64,000 nt of DNA from SIG673 sp045658525 (GTDB lineage Bacteria > Bacillota > Clostridia > Oscillospirales > CAG-272): the NCBI GenBank assembly GCA_045658525.1, contig JAZOVD010000030.1, forward strand, positions 1-64,000. Direction: 5' to 3'. The position numbers were made by a program, and so were the translations under genes. The notes beneath the pieces are model-generated. The model saw nothing but the letters and a program-made list of their open reading frames with translations. It was not told the DNA's origin and searched no databases. Shown here in pieces: positions 7,676 through 15,176 of this stretch (positions are counted from its first letter, which is position 1; each line of letters opens with the position of its first letter).

Positions 7676-7815
7676 ATCTTCATTTCTTGTTCTTTCTTTG
7701 GTCGCAAAGAAAGAACAAGAAACGAAGCAAAGAAAAAGAAAGAAACTTACAGTCGTACTTTTGTTGCCACCTTGGACAGTTTTTCACTTCCGAGGGGTTC
7801 GCATAGAGATATGGA
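7672..7815 (+). repeat. Dispersed repeat D, copy 1 (about 140 bp)
   Basis: Nearly the full length matches, in inverted orientation, the segment 42806-42949 between aroA and aroC. Shared blocks include AAAGAAACTTACAGTCG, TTTTGTTGCCACCTTG and CACTTCCGAGGGGTTC. The segment includes a palindrome of AAAGAAAG/CTTTCTTT type and has no credible coding potential. Confidence 0.8.
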
Positions 7816-7880
7816 GAGCAAAAAAATTAAAATCTCGATTTGGTGAAGATTTCACTATTTTTGAAATAAATACAAAAAAT

Positions 7881-7924
7881 ACTTCCCTCACACGCCCTGT
7901 ATCACGGGAGCGTGTGAGGGAAGT
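7881..7924 (+). repeat. Family A hairpin, copy 3
   Basis: A perfect 15-bp stem, 7881-7895 with 7910-7924, identical in its arms to copy 1 at 225-268. It is followed by a short T-rich stretch. Confidence 0.8.
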
Positions 7925-7931
7925 TCTTTTG

Positions 7932-7957
7932 CCTACTTTTCTTTCAAGAAAAGTAGG
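7932..7957. repeat. 12-bp palindrome CCTACTTTTCTT/AAGAAAAGTAGG
   Basis: A perfect inverted repeat with a 2-nt loop, just beyond the 3' end of yhaN (7964). Two relatives lie head to tail at 38086-38139. Read on the minus strand it may help end the yhaO-yhaN transcript. Confidence 0.7.
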
Positions 7958-7963
7958 AGAAAA

Positions 7964-10210
7964 CTATTCACTAACTTCGCTAAGATTTGTAATTTTGAGA
8001 CGGCGCTTGGAGAGCTTTTTTTCGCGTTCGGACGCGGAAACTATTATTACCTGAGTTCCGGTTTTCGAGATCGCGACCAGCTTGTCGATTATGCGCGCAA
8101 GCCTCTTTTCGTCAAAGTAAACGAAGCATTCGTCGAATATAAGAGGGAGAGTATTTCCGTCAGCGAGCTTTCTGTGAAGCGCGAGACGCAGGCAGAGCCA
8201 AGCAAGATCCGCGCTTCCGCCGCTAAGATACATACTGTCTATCTCTTTATCACCGTTCTGGGCGGCGTAGGTCATACCGAAGTCGCTCGAAATATTAATG
8301 GCGTTATATTTTCCGTCAGTCATATCACTGAACAGCTCGCTTGCGTAACGTCCGAGATACGGTGAAACGGTATCGCGTATTCCCGTTTCGGCACGCGTAA
8401 GCATCTCCTCGGCAAGCTCTGCCGCCATACATTTCGCCTTGTAGTCGGCAAGCTTTGCTTCGAGATCGCGTATCTCGGCGTCTATCGCCTCAATATCCTC
8501 GTCACTTCCAACACCCGTTTCGGCACGCTTTACCCTAAGCTCGGAAAGACGGCTCTTTGAGCTTTCGAGTGCTTTTTCGGCGTTGGCGACGTCCTCGTCA
8601 CTTATCTCGTCGGAGTAAGCTCTGTTTATCTCCGCTTCTGTGAGCGAGAGAGCATACTCCTTATCCTTGTCGGTAAATCCCGCAAGCTTTCCGCGGAAGA
8701 ATTCGTGACGTTTTTCGTGTTCCTCGCGTTCCGCGTCAAGCTTTTTCTTGCGCTCGATATAAGTAAGATAATCTCTCTTCGCTTCCTCTACGCTTCCCTT
8801 GTTCCACTTTGCAAGCTTTTGAGCGAACTCCGCGGCTTTCTTTCCAAATTCAGCCTCCGCGGCTTTGAGCTTAGCGGATATTTCTCTTGCGTTTCCGCCC
8901 GCGCCCTTGTCGTGAGCCTCACATTCAAGGCAAACTATCTCAGGCGGACGCTGCTTGGTGACTCCCAAAAGCTCGTTAAGCTTTTTAAGAAGCTTGTCAG
9001 GTCTGCGTTTGAGAACGAGAGCGACCACTAAAACAAGTACCGAAGCCGCGAATACCGCGCCGAGCACCGTTTTTGAAATATCCAGAACGTTAAGATACGA
9101 AAGCAGGAAAAGAGCTATCGCGGCGATAGCAAACACACCCGCAATTACAGAAATCACGTTTGATGCGGCACGCTTTCTTTTCAGCGAACGGTATTCTTCG
9201 AGAATGCCGTGACTGCCGTGCTTTTCATATATGGAATAACCCTTGGGCTTTTCGCTGAGCTGTTTCTTTGCGATATTGGCAAGAACACGGAGATCCTCGC
9301 AGACGACTCCCGCGCTCTTGGTTTCGGCTTCCGTCTTTTCAAGATCGCTTATATAAGCGTCATCGGGAAGAAACGTTCCGACCGTGTTGTATTTTTCAAG
9401 CTCGTCCTGTCTGACCTTACAGCCCGTAAGCGCGTTTCCGACCTTTTCGGTATCCGAAAAGAGCTTCCTTATCTCCGCCGCGCGGCGTTTCTTTATGCGC
9501 TCCCTGAGCTTTTCGAGAGTTTCTTCCGAAACGATGCTCTGGTTGCTCGTTTCGTTCATCTCCATAGTAAGCTCTTCTATACTCTGTTTTTCCGCTATCT
9601 TATGAACGAGTTTATCTTTCAGCTCCGCTATTCTTTGCTCGGTCTCGGGGATAAGCCCACCGTTTCCGCGTTTGAGTCTGTACTCCTTGCGGATACCGTC
9701 AAGAATACTCTTGGCGCGTTTGAGGTTGGTCGCCTCGTTTCCCGTAAGCAGAAGATTGTTTACCGCCTCGGCGCTCTTGCCGTCAAGCTCCGCGCCGTAT
9801 TCCTGGCTGACGTAGAGCGAACGCGAATAAAGCGCCTCGGGAATACCGAGAAAATAATCTCCGGGGGTGGAAGCATGGTTCTTCCAGTCGGCAAACTCAG
9901 TTCCGTCAAAGTCGTTTTTGACCGTTACCTTGCCGCGACCCTTTTCGGTCTCGGTTCTCTCTACACGGTAGATAACTCCGTCGTTGCCTTCGATAATGAG
10001 CGCGCCCTCGCTTCTTCCGCTGAGCAGGCTCGTATGCTTTTTGCGCTCCTCGGGGTTTGAAAAGCCGTAAAGAACGAATTTTATAAACGCGCAGATCGTG
10101 CTTTTTCCCGATTCGTTATCTCCCATTATCAGGTTGATACCCGCGTGGAGCGGAATATCTTTATTTTTTATAGCACCGAACTGCCCTATTTTTATTTCAC
10201 AAATACGCAT
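7964..10210 (-). CDS. yhaN: YhaN-like SMC/Rad50-type AAA ATPase
   Basis: 748 residues from ATG at 10210. An in-frame TTG at 10252 overlaps the stop of the upstream gene and has no ribosome binding site. The protein has an N-terminal half-ATPase with Walker A GDNESGKST (residues 30-38), long coiled coils, two hydrophobic segments in the middle (IAGVFAIAAIALFLLSYLNV and VFAASVLVLVVALVLK), then a second coil and the C-terminal half with the ABC signature YLSGGS and Walker B LPLIFDECF. Central membrane segments distinguish YhaN-type proteins from SbcC. It pairs with the metallophosphoesterase encoded 38 nt upstream and presumably forms an SbcCD/Mre11-Rad50-like nuclease complex acting on DNA ends at the membrane. 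The pairing is well supported by context. Confidence 0.9.
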   Translation of the reverse strand: MRICEIKIGQFGAIKNKDIPLHAGINLIMGDNESGKSTICAFIKFVLYGFSNPEERKKHTSLLSGRSEGALIIEGNDGVIYRVERTETEKGRGKVTVKNDFDGTEFADWKNHASTPGDYFLGIPEALYSRSLYVSQEYGAELDGKSAEAVNNLLLTGNEATNLKRAKSILDGIRKEYRLKRGNGGLIPETEQRIAELKDKLVHKIAEKQSIEELTMEMNETSNQSIVSEETLEKLRERIKKRRAAEIRKLFSDTEKVGNALTGCKVRQDELEKYNTVGTFLPDDAYISDLEKTEAETKSAGVVCEDLRVLANIAKKQLSEKPKGYSIYEKHGSHGILEEYRSLKRKRAASNVISVIAGVFAIAAIALFLLSYLNVLDISKTVLGAVFAASVLVLVVALVLKRRPDKLLKKLNELLGVTKQRPPEIVCLECEAHDKGAGGNAREISAKLKAAEAEFGKKAAEFAQKLAKWNKGSVEEAKRDYLTYIERKKKLDAEREEHEKRHEFFRGKLAGFTDKDKEYALSLTEAEINRAYSDEISDEDVANAEKALESSKSRLSELRVKRAETGVGSDEDIEAIDAEIRDLEAKLADYKAKCMAAELAEEMLTRAETGIRDTVSPYLGRYASELFSDMTDGKYNAINISSDFGMTYAAQNGDKEIDSMYLSGGSADLAWLCLRLALHRKLADGNTLPLIFDECFVYFDEKRLARIIDKLVAISKTGTQVIIVSASEREKKLSKRRLKITNLSEVSE

Positions 10211-10248
10211 AGTATGTACTTCTTTCTTTAAGAGTAGCTGACCCGTTA

Positions 10249-11376
10249 TCAAGAAACGGGCGTGTTTCCGTCCATTGCGGCAAGTCCGTAAGTAAGCGCA
10301 AGCTCAGCGACCTTACGCTTCTCGGGATCGTCCGAGGAGAGCAGGGGCTTTAACTGTCTGTAAAATTCACCGCGTATGGTGAAATCCGTATCAAGACCGA
10401 GATAGTTATATGACGCCGTCGTTTTGTCATCGGTTTTTCGGATACCGAGCTTTTTAAGCTCCGTCGCCGCTGCCGAAGCGTCAAACTTTTTATCAACGTT
10501 TCCGACAAGCTCAAGCTTGAAAATGTATTCCTTGTCCGAGCCGTTTTTCTTATCATTTACTATCGCTTTTATACGTTTGAGCATTTCCTTTTGGTCTGCC
10601 GCTCCGGAAAGATCTACGTTCAGAACGTCATATACCCAAGGACAGAACGCAATGCGCTCAGCGTTTACGGTCTTGACTCCACCGGCGTTATCGAGAGTTA
10701 CCAGAATACCGCCCTTTTCTCCGTATTCCGAAAAATCACGACCCGCTATGCAACCGCTGTACGCGTAAAGGGTGTTTCCGACTCGCTGTATCTCGGGCTT
10801 CGTATGTATATGTCCAAGGGCTGCGTAATCAAGTCCCGAATCGGCAAGCTCGGCTTCCTTGATGGGGGCGTAGGGCGAACGCGAGCTTTCCGTATCCGCA
10901 TGCGCGCAGAGAACGTGAAAGCCGTCTCCGTTGTTTACCTTGAAGCCTTCAAGGGGGGATGCGGTGTGTGAGCTGTCGGTGAACGCGTATCCGTAAACCG
11001 TTACTCCGAGATGCTCGAGATTTACCGCTTGCATAGTCTCCGTTGTGAAAACGGTAACGTTTGCGGTGAAATTGCATTTTTTATACGGGCTTGCGTATTT
11101 ATACGCGTCGTGGTTTCCGGGTGCGATTATAAAGTGACACGAGGGAGTCTCGGCAAAGCTTTCGGCAAGAAAATCGAGTGTTGCCTTGCTGTAAAATTCT
11201 CCGTCGAAAAGGTCACCGCTTATAAGTACGATCTCAACTCCGTTTTCGGACGCGTATTTAAGCGCGTTAAGAAAAACGTTACGAAGATCGGCTCTGCGTT
11301 TTTCCGCTTCGGTTATCGGGTCGTCTCTGAACGGACTGTCAAGGTGAAGATCCGCTAAGTGAAGTATCTTTGTCAT
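10249..11376 (-). CDS. yhaO: YhaO-like metallophosphoesterase (SbcD/Mre11 family)
   Basis: 375 residues from ATG at 11376, which sits 4 nt after GGAGGAG. The calcineurin-like metal motifs are in order: LADLHLDSPF (residues 6-15), ISGDLFDGEF, APGNHD, HADTE and GHIHTK. Together they form the two-metal nuclease centre. The C-terminal third is the capping domain of DNA-repair exonucleases. It is the first gene of a two-gene operon with the YhaN-like ATPase, which would open or translocate DNA for it. In Bacillus the equivalents are yhaO-yhaN. It is known as a DNA repair exonuclease family; the exact substrate is unproven. Confidence 0.92.
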   Translation of the reverse strand: MTKILHLADLHLDSPFRDDPITEAEKRRADLRNVFLNALKYASENGVEIVLISGDLFDGEFYSKATLDFLAESFAETPSCHFIIAPGNHDAYKYASPYKKCNFTANVTVFTTETMQAVNLEHLGVTVYGYAFTDSSHTASPLEGFKVNNGDGFHVLCAHADTESSRSPYAPIKEAELADSGLDYAALGHIHTKPEIQRVGNTLYAYSGCIAGRDFSEYGEKGGILVTLDNAGGVKTVNAERIAFCPWVYDVLNVDLSGAADQKEMLKRIKAIVNDKKNGSDKEYIFKLELVGNVDKKFDASAAATELKKLGIRKTDDKTTASYNYLGLDTDFTIRGEFYRQLKPLLSSDDPEKRKVAELALTYGLAAMDGNTPVS

Positions 11377-11473
11377 TATGCTCCTCCATGTATTAAGTAC
11401 CGTAAAATAATTGTACAACAAAAATCGCCTTTTTGCAATAGTTTTGTATAAATTTTATTTATAAATATAAAAT

Positions 11474-11497
11474 AAAAACCACCCGTGGGTGGTTTTT
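11474..11497. terminator. Bidirectional terminator between yhaO and the uracil-DNA glycosylase gene
   Basis: AAAAACCACCCGTGGGTGGT followed by TTTT: a compact 10-bp hairpin with A and T tracts on both sides. On the minus strand it ends the glycosylase transcript. Confidence 0.88.
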
Positions 11498-11504
11498 TGT
11501 TTTC

Positions 11505-12059
11505 TCAGAGCTTCAACAGCTCCTCTTTTATCATCTGCATATCTTTGAGCATATCCTCTTTTTTGCGGGGATCGCGGAGAAGAAGCGAGGGGTGATATAC
11601 CGCGCACATCTTGTACGCGCCCTTTTGAAACCATACCCCGTGCTCCTGTGTTATCTTGAAATCGGGCTTTATCAGACGCATAGCGGAGATACGTCCGAGA
11701 CATACTATCATTTTCGGCTGTATAAGTCTTACCTGATCCCTGAGATAATTAATACAGAGATCCTGCTCCTCGGGCTTTGGGTCACGGTTCTTCGGGGGAC
11801 GGCATTTGAGCATATTCGCTATGTAAACCGACTCACGCGGAATATCGACCGCTTCAAGATAACGGTCAAAAAGCTTTCCCGCGCGTCCTACGAACGGTTG
11901 ACCCGAAAGGTCCTCGGTCTCACCGGGAGCTTCCCCTACGAACATCAGCTTCGCGTTTCTGTCTCCCGCGCCGAATACGACGTTGTTTCTCGTCTCGCAA
12001 AGCGAGCAGGCGGTACAGCCTTTGCATTTTTCTTCAAGTGCTTCCCAGGTAAGTTCCAT
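11505..12059 (-). CDS. Type 4 (family 4) uracil-DNA glycosylase
   Basis: 184 residues from ATG at 12059. An ATG four codons upstream is possible, but GGAG at 12066-12069 lies 6 nt before 12059, which favours the shorter form. It is an iron-sulfur enzyme that removes uracil from DNA, starting base excision repair. The N-terminal cluster KCKGCTACSLC (Cys12, 15, 18, 21) supplies iron-sulfur ligands. GEAPGETED is the uracil-binding and water-activating motif, MLKCRPPKNRDP carries further conserved residues, and YHPSLLLRDP is the C-terminal motif with His-Pro-Ser. Length fits the family. It lies 36 nt after mecA on the same strand. Confidence 0.95.
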   Translation of the reverse strand: MELTWEALEEKCKGCTACSLCETRNNVVFGAGDRNAKLMFVGEAPGETEDLSGQPFVGRAGKLFDRYLEAVDIPRESVYIANMLKCRPPKNRDPKPEEQDLCINYLRDQVRLIQPKMIVCLGRISAMRLIKPDFKITQEHGVWFQKGAYKMCAVYHPSLLLRDPRKKEDMLKDMQMIKEELLKL

Positions 12060-12095
12060 TGTTTTCTCCATTCCGCCGTATTGACGGCATAATTT

Positions 12096-12674
12096 TTATA
12101 ACGCTCCGAGCGTCTCGATCGCGTTTTGCTCACAAATGCTTTTACAGTGCTCGTTTATGTAAAGCCTTACCGACTCTGAGGTATGGCGTAACCCGTATTC
12201 CGTCAAAAAGCAGGTTTTCGGCAGATCACTGTCTAATGACAGATAGAAACGCCCGCTTTTGTCCGCGTGCGCGGTCGAGCTTCCAGAGTACCCGAGAAGC
12301 TTTAACTGACGGCAAGCGGAAAGTAATGGCTCTATTCTGTCAAAGCTGTATATCTCAGGCCGCGGCGTTGGCTCGATCGATCTGAACGAGACAGGGGAGA
12401 CCGTGTGATCAGTTTTGTCGTTTGCGGGTGCGTTTATTTTTGAAACGTATAACTCGCAACCGCCGTTTTTATCGGGGTATATCTGGATAAATATACGGCT
12501 TTCGGCGGCATCGAAGCCCGTTTTTTGCTTCACCTCGTCGAAAAGACACCAGAATACTCTGCGAGTCTCGGTGTTATCGTAATCTATCCTGTCACACGTT
12601 ATCCTGTAACCGTCAAGATCTTCCTTTGTAAGAGAGATCCTTATTTTGTTTTCGGAGATGAGCAAAAGCTCCAT
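12096..12674 (-). CDS. mecA: Adaptor protein MecA
   Basis: 192 residues from ATG at 12674. MecA family proteins deliver substrates to the ClpC ATPase for degradation by ClpCP and control competence and stress regulators in Firmicutes. The N-terminal domain starts MELLLISENKIRISLTKEDL and continues with the aspartate/arginine-rich helix (FWCLFDEVKQKTGF). The C-terminal ClpC-binding domain starts near YSFDRIEPLLSACRQL and contains GRFYLSLDSDL. Similarity is visible but diverged, and the acidic linker is short. A weak AAAGG site lies upstream. Position with a DNA repair gene may be coincidental. Confidence 0.82.
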   Translation of the reverse strand: MELLLISENKIRISLTKEDLDGYRITCDRIDYDNTETRRVFWCLFDEVKQKTGFDAAESRIFIQIYPDKNGGCELYVSKINAPANDKTDHTVSPVSFRSIEPTPRPEIYSFDRIEPLLSACRQLKLLGYSGSSTAHADKSGRFYLSLDSDLPKTCFLTEYGLRHTSESVRLYINEHCKSICEQNAIETLGAL

Positions 12675-12879
12675 TATGCTTACCAAACCTTTCAAAGCAG
12701 CGTTAAGTGGGAGATCCACACTTACATTATAAGCGTAAATATTCGCTTCGGCTACCCCAAAAAATCAGGTAATTAAGGCTTTTTCTTCAAAAAAAGCGGG
12801 ATATATGGCTTTTTTCGGAATATAAGGACGAAATTACATCTATCCTCGCAGAGATTATAACATATTCCGAGCTTTTTTG

Positions 12880-13425
12880 TCAAGCGTTTTCGGGAAATGC
12901 GTTGAACACACACTCGTATCTGTTTTTACATTCGTTTATTATACGTTCGGCTTCTCTGCGGCCGTGAAGGCTCTCTACGCTGGTTTGAAGTCCTTCGAGC
13001 TGTTTATATACCGAGAAAAAGTGACGTATCTCCTCAAAATTATGAGACGGAAGCTCGGAAACGTCCGTGTAACCCGCAAGTGTGGGGTCTCCGAACGGGA
13101 TAGCGATTATTTTTTCGTCTGTTTCCGTACCGTCAGTCATTTTGAGAACGCCTATCGGAAAGCACTCAACGAGCGTCATAGGCAGTATCGGCTCCTGACA
13201 GAGCATAAGCACGTCGAGGGGGTCGTTATCGCCCGCCAGAGTACGGGGAATAAAACCGTAATTAGCTGGGTATCTTGTTGATGTGTAGAGAATACGGTCA
13301 AGGCGCAAAAGCCCCGTTTCCTTATCAAGCTCGTATTTGTTTTTCGAGCCTGCGGGGATCTCCGTTACTCCGAAAAATCTGTTAGCAGTTATCTTATCTT
13401 CGGGAAAATCGTGCCAGATGTTCAT
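12880..13425 (-). CDS. ppa: Inorganic pyrophosphatase (family I)
   Basis: 181 residues. It hydrolyses pyrophosphate to phosphate in the cytoplasm, pulling biosynthetic reactions forward. Family I motifs are YPANYGFIPRT (about residues 52-62), DNDPLDVL with the metal-binding aspartates, and a C-terminal HFFSVYKQLEG. The third metal aspartate region reads PFGDPTLAGY, where many homologues have VDDP; the key Asp remains. Length is normal. It is monocistronic and divergent from the mgtE promoter at 13525. Confidence 0.96.
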   Translation of the reverse strand: MNIWHDFPEDKITANRFFGVTEIPAGSKNKYELDKETGLLRLDRILYTSTRYPANYGFIPRTLAGDNDPLDVLMLCQEPILPMTLVECFPIGVLKMTDGTETDEKIIAIPFGDPTLAGYTDVSELPSHNFEEIRHFFSVYKQLEGLQTSVESLHGRREAERIINECKNRYECVFNAFPENA

Positions 13426-13524
13426 AATTTATATCCGCCTTTGTTCAGATGATGTGTTTATTATATCTCCTGAGCCTATGTTTAATGCAAAGTGCTGAAA
13501 TATGCCGCCGTGATATGTTTTAAG

Positions 13525-13553
13525 TTGACAAAATACGGAAATTCAGATATAAT
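13525..13553 (+). promoter_or_regulatory. Consensus sigma-A promoter of mgtE
   Basis: TTGACA (13525-13530), a 17-bp spacer and TATAAT (13548-13553): a perfect match in both hexamers. Transcription should start near 13560, giving a leader of about 225 nt before mgtE. The rest of the 13426-13786 gap holds the leader ORF and the hairpin listed separately. Confidence 0.9.
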
Positions 13554-13602
13554 AAAAAAAGCGGTGCTTCCGCAAATTTATTAAACAAAGAGGTGAAAAC
13601 GA

Positions 13603-13701
13603 ATGAACGGAGAATATGGCAGTCGCGCGGACGTCGGCCGAAGTATGCCGAAGGCGTTAAAGGGAATATTTTTCGTTCCTTTTTCGTTTTTGGTGATATA
13701 A
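13603..13701 (+). CDS. Putative 32-aa leader ORF in the mgtE 5' region
   Basis: ATG at 13603 preceded by AGAGGTG, a plausible ribosome binding site. The encoded peptide starts MNGEYGSRADVGRSMPK and ends in a hydrophobic stretch (IFFVPFSFLVI). It lies wholly inside the transcript started at the consensus promoter and ends 85 nt before mgtE. It may be a regulatory upstream ORF whose translation affects folding of the following hairpin, or a small membrane peptide. No homologue is recognised, and chance occurrence is possible. Confidence 0.45.
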   Translation: MNGEYGSRADVGRSMPKALKGIFFVPFSFLVI

Positions 13702-13746
13702 ACAGCTTTTAAAACGAGTTGCTTCTGACGGCGTCCTTTTACGGCG

Positions 13747-13780
13747 GTCTCTTTCCCCAGTTTTTTCAAAGAAAGGAGAC
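13747..13780 (+). promoter_or_regulatory. Hairpin sequestering the mgtE Shine-Dalgarno
   Basis: GTCTCTTTC (13747-13755) pairs with GAAAGGAGAC (13771-13780), 9 bp with one bulged G, around a 15-nt loop. The 3' arm contains AAAGGAG, the ribosome binding site of mgtE, so folding would block initiation. Confidence 0.55.
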
Positions 13781-13786
13781 ACTTAA

Positions 13787-15133
13787 ATGAAAGAAAGGAC
13801 GATCGAGCTTCTTACGAAGCACAGATTCGCGGAGCTTCGCGCTCTGCTTTCCGAGCTTAACTCGGCAGACCTTGCGGTAACTCTTTCCGAGATACCCGAA
13901 AACCTGCTTCCAGCGGTGTTCAGACTCCTGCCAAAGGACTTGGCGGCTGATACCTTCGTCGAGATGGACAGCGATATGCAGGAAACACTTTTGCGCACCT
14001 TTACAGACCCAGAGCTTGAATGGGTCATGGCGGAGCTTTTTGTTGACGATACGGTCGATATAATAGAGGAGATGCCCGCGACGATAGTCAGGCGGCTTCT
14101 TAAAAGCGTGCCAAAGGAAAAGCGTGAGATAATAAACGAGGTGCTTAACTATCCCGGTGACAGCGCAGGCTCGTATATGACGATAGAGTATATCAGTCTT
14201 AAAAAGGATATGACTGTCTCGGAGGCGTTTGCCAAGATACGCCGCGAGGGAGTAAACAAGGAAACGATATATACCTGTTACGTAACGGATAGGAGCAGGG
14301 TGATAATGGGTACGGTCTCGGCAAGAGAGCTTATGCTCGCAAGCCCCGACGATAAGGTGGGCGACCTTATGGAGACTAACGTCATATCCTGCTTTACTTT
14401 GGATAAAGCTGAGGACGTTGCCCGTCTTATAGAAAAATACGACCTGCTCGCCATTCCCGTTACGGACGCGGAAAAAAGGATAGTCGGTATCATAACCTTT
14501 GACGACGCTATGGATATTATCCGTGAAAACATGGATGATGCGTTTATGAAGATGGCGGCGGTAGAGCCTCTTGAAGAAAGCTACTTCAAAACGCCCGTCT
14601 TTACTCACGCGAGAAAAAGGATACTCTGGCTTTTGGTACTTATGGTCTCGGCAACGGGTACGGGTATGATAATAACGGCGTATGAAAACGCTATGACCGC
14701 GCTTATGGTATCGTTTATACCTATGCTTATGGGTACGGGCGGAAACAGCGGTTCTCAAAGCTCGGCGATAATAATAAGAGGACTTGCGACGGGCGAGATA
14801 GGACTTCGGGATTTTGGGCGAGTCATATTCAAGGAGTTTCGTATAGCTCTTGTCGCCGGTGTGGCGCTTGCGCTTGCCAACGCTGTAAGAATATTGCTCT
14901 TAAATCAGTTCTACTACCACGTTCCTGGCGGAATGACGATGGAGATGTTAGTCGTCGGTGTTACGCTTATCTGTGCCGTCGTGACCGCAAAAACGCTTGG
15001 CTGTATCCTACCAATGCTGGCTAAACGTTTCGGGCTTGACCCCGCGCTTATCGCCTCTCCCGTGCTTACGACTCTCGTTGATGCGAGCACCGTTCTGCTC
15101 TATTTCAGCATAGCGGTAGGATTTGGAATGTAA
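13787..15133 (+). CDS. mgtE: Magnesium transporter MgtE
   Basis: 448 residues. It is a membrane channel or transporter for Mg2+ gated by cytoplasmic Mg2+. The order is an N-terminal superhelical domain (about 1-130), a tandem CBS pair (about 135-255, including VTDRSRVIMGTVSARELM and IPVTDAEKRIVGIITFDDAM), a connecting helix, then five membrane helices (about 285-448). Pore signatures are seen in MGTGGNSGSQSS and in SPVLTTLVDASTVLLYF, where the conserved Asp lies. Length is normal. The long leader with a SD-masking hairpin suggests control at translation, and the 3' end meets rnj head-on across a terminator. Confidence 0.96.
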   Translation: MKERTIELLTKHRFAELRALLSELNSADLAVTLSEIPENLLPAVFRLLPKDLAADTFVEMDSDMQETLLRTFTDPELEWVMAELFVDDTVDIIEEMPATIVRRLLKSVPKEKREIINEVLNYPGDSAGSYMTIEYISLKKDMTVSEAFAKIRREGVNKETIYTCYVTDRSRVIMGTVSARELMLASPDDKVGDLMETNVISCFTLDKAEDVARLIEKYDLLAIPVTDAEKRIVGIITFDDAMDIIRENMDDAFMKMAAVEPLEESYFKTPVFTHARKRILWLLVLMVSATGTGMIITAYENAMTALMVSFIPMLMGTGGNSGSQSSAIIIRGLATGEIGLRDFGRVIFKEFRIALVAGVALALANAVRILLLNQFYYHVPGGMTMEMLVVGVTLICAVVTAKTLGCILPMLAKRFGLDPALIASPVLTTLVDASTVLLYFSIAVGFGM

Positions 15134-15135
15134 AT

Positions 15136-15171
15136 AAAAAGGCTCCCTTGTGCAAAGGGAGGCTTTTTGTT
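15136..15171. terminator. Terminator between mgtE and rnj, built from a Family B remnant
   Basis: AAAAAGGCTCCCTTG, TGC, AAAGGGAGGCTTTTT: a stem with A and T tracts on either side, usable from both strands between convergent genes. Its sequence equals the two ends of the Family B element (28943-29082) joined without the middle. Confidence 0.8.
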
Positions 15172-15176
15172 GTGAT

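Noticed and set aside
7698..8054. A 118-codon plus-strand frame in the repeat cluster before yhaN
   Set aside because: It is made of dispersed repeats D and A and then overlaps the yhaN 3' end; no coding features.
10211..10252. TTG start giving yhaN 14 extra residues
   Set aside because: It overlaps the yhaO stop and has no SD. The ATG at 10210 begins the conserved MRICEIKIGQFG.
13426..13786. M-box (ykoK) magnesium riboswitch before mgtE
   Set aside because: The conserved M-box core sequences were not found in the leader; only an ORF and an SD-masking hairpin are visible.
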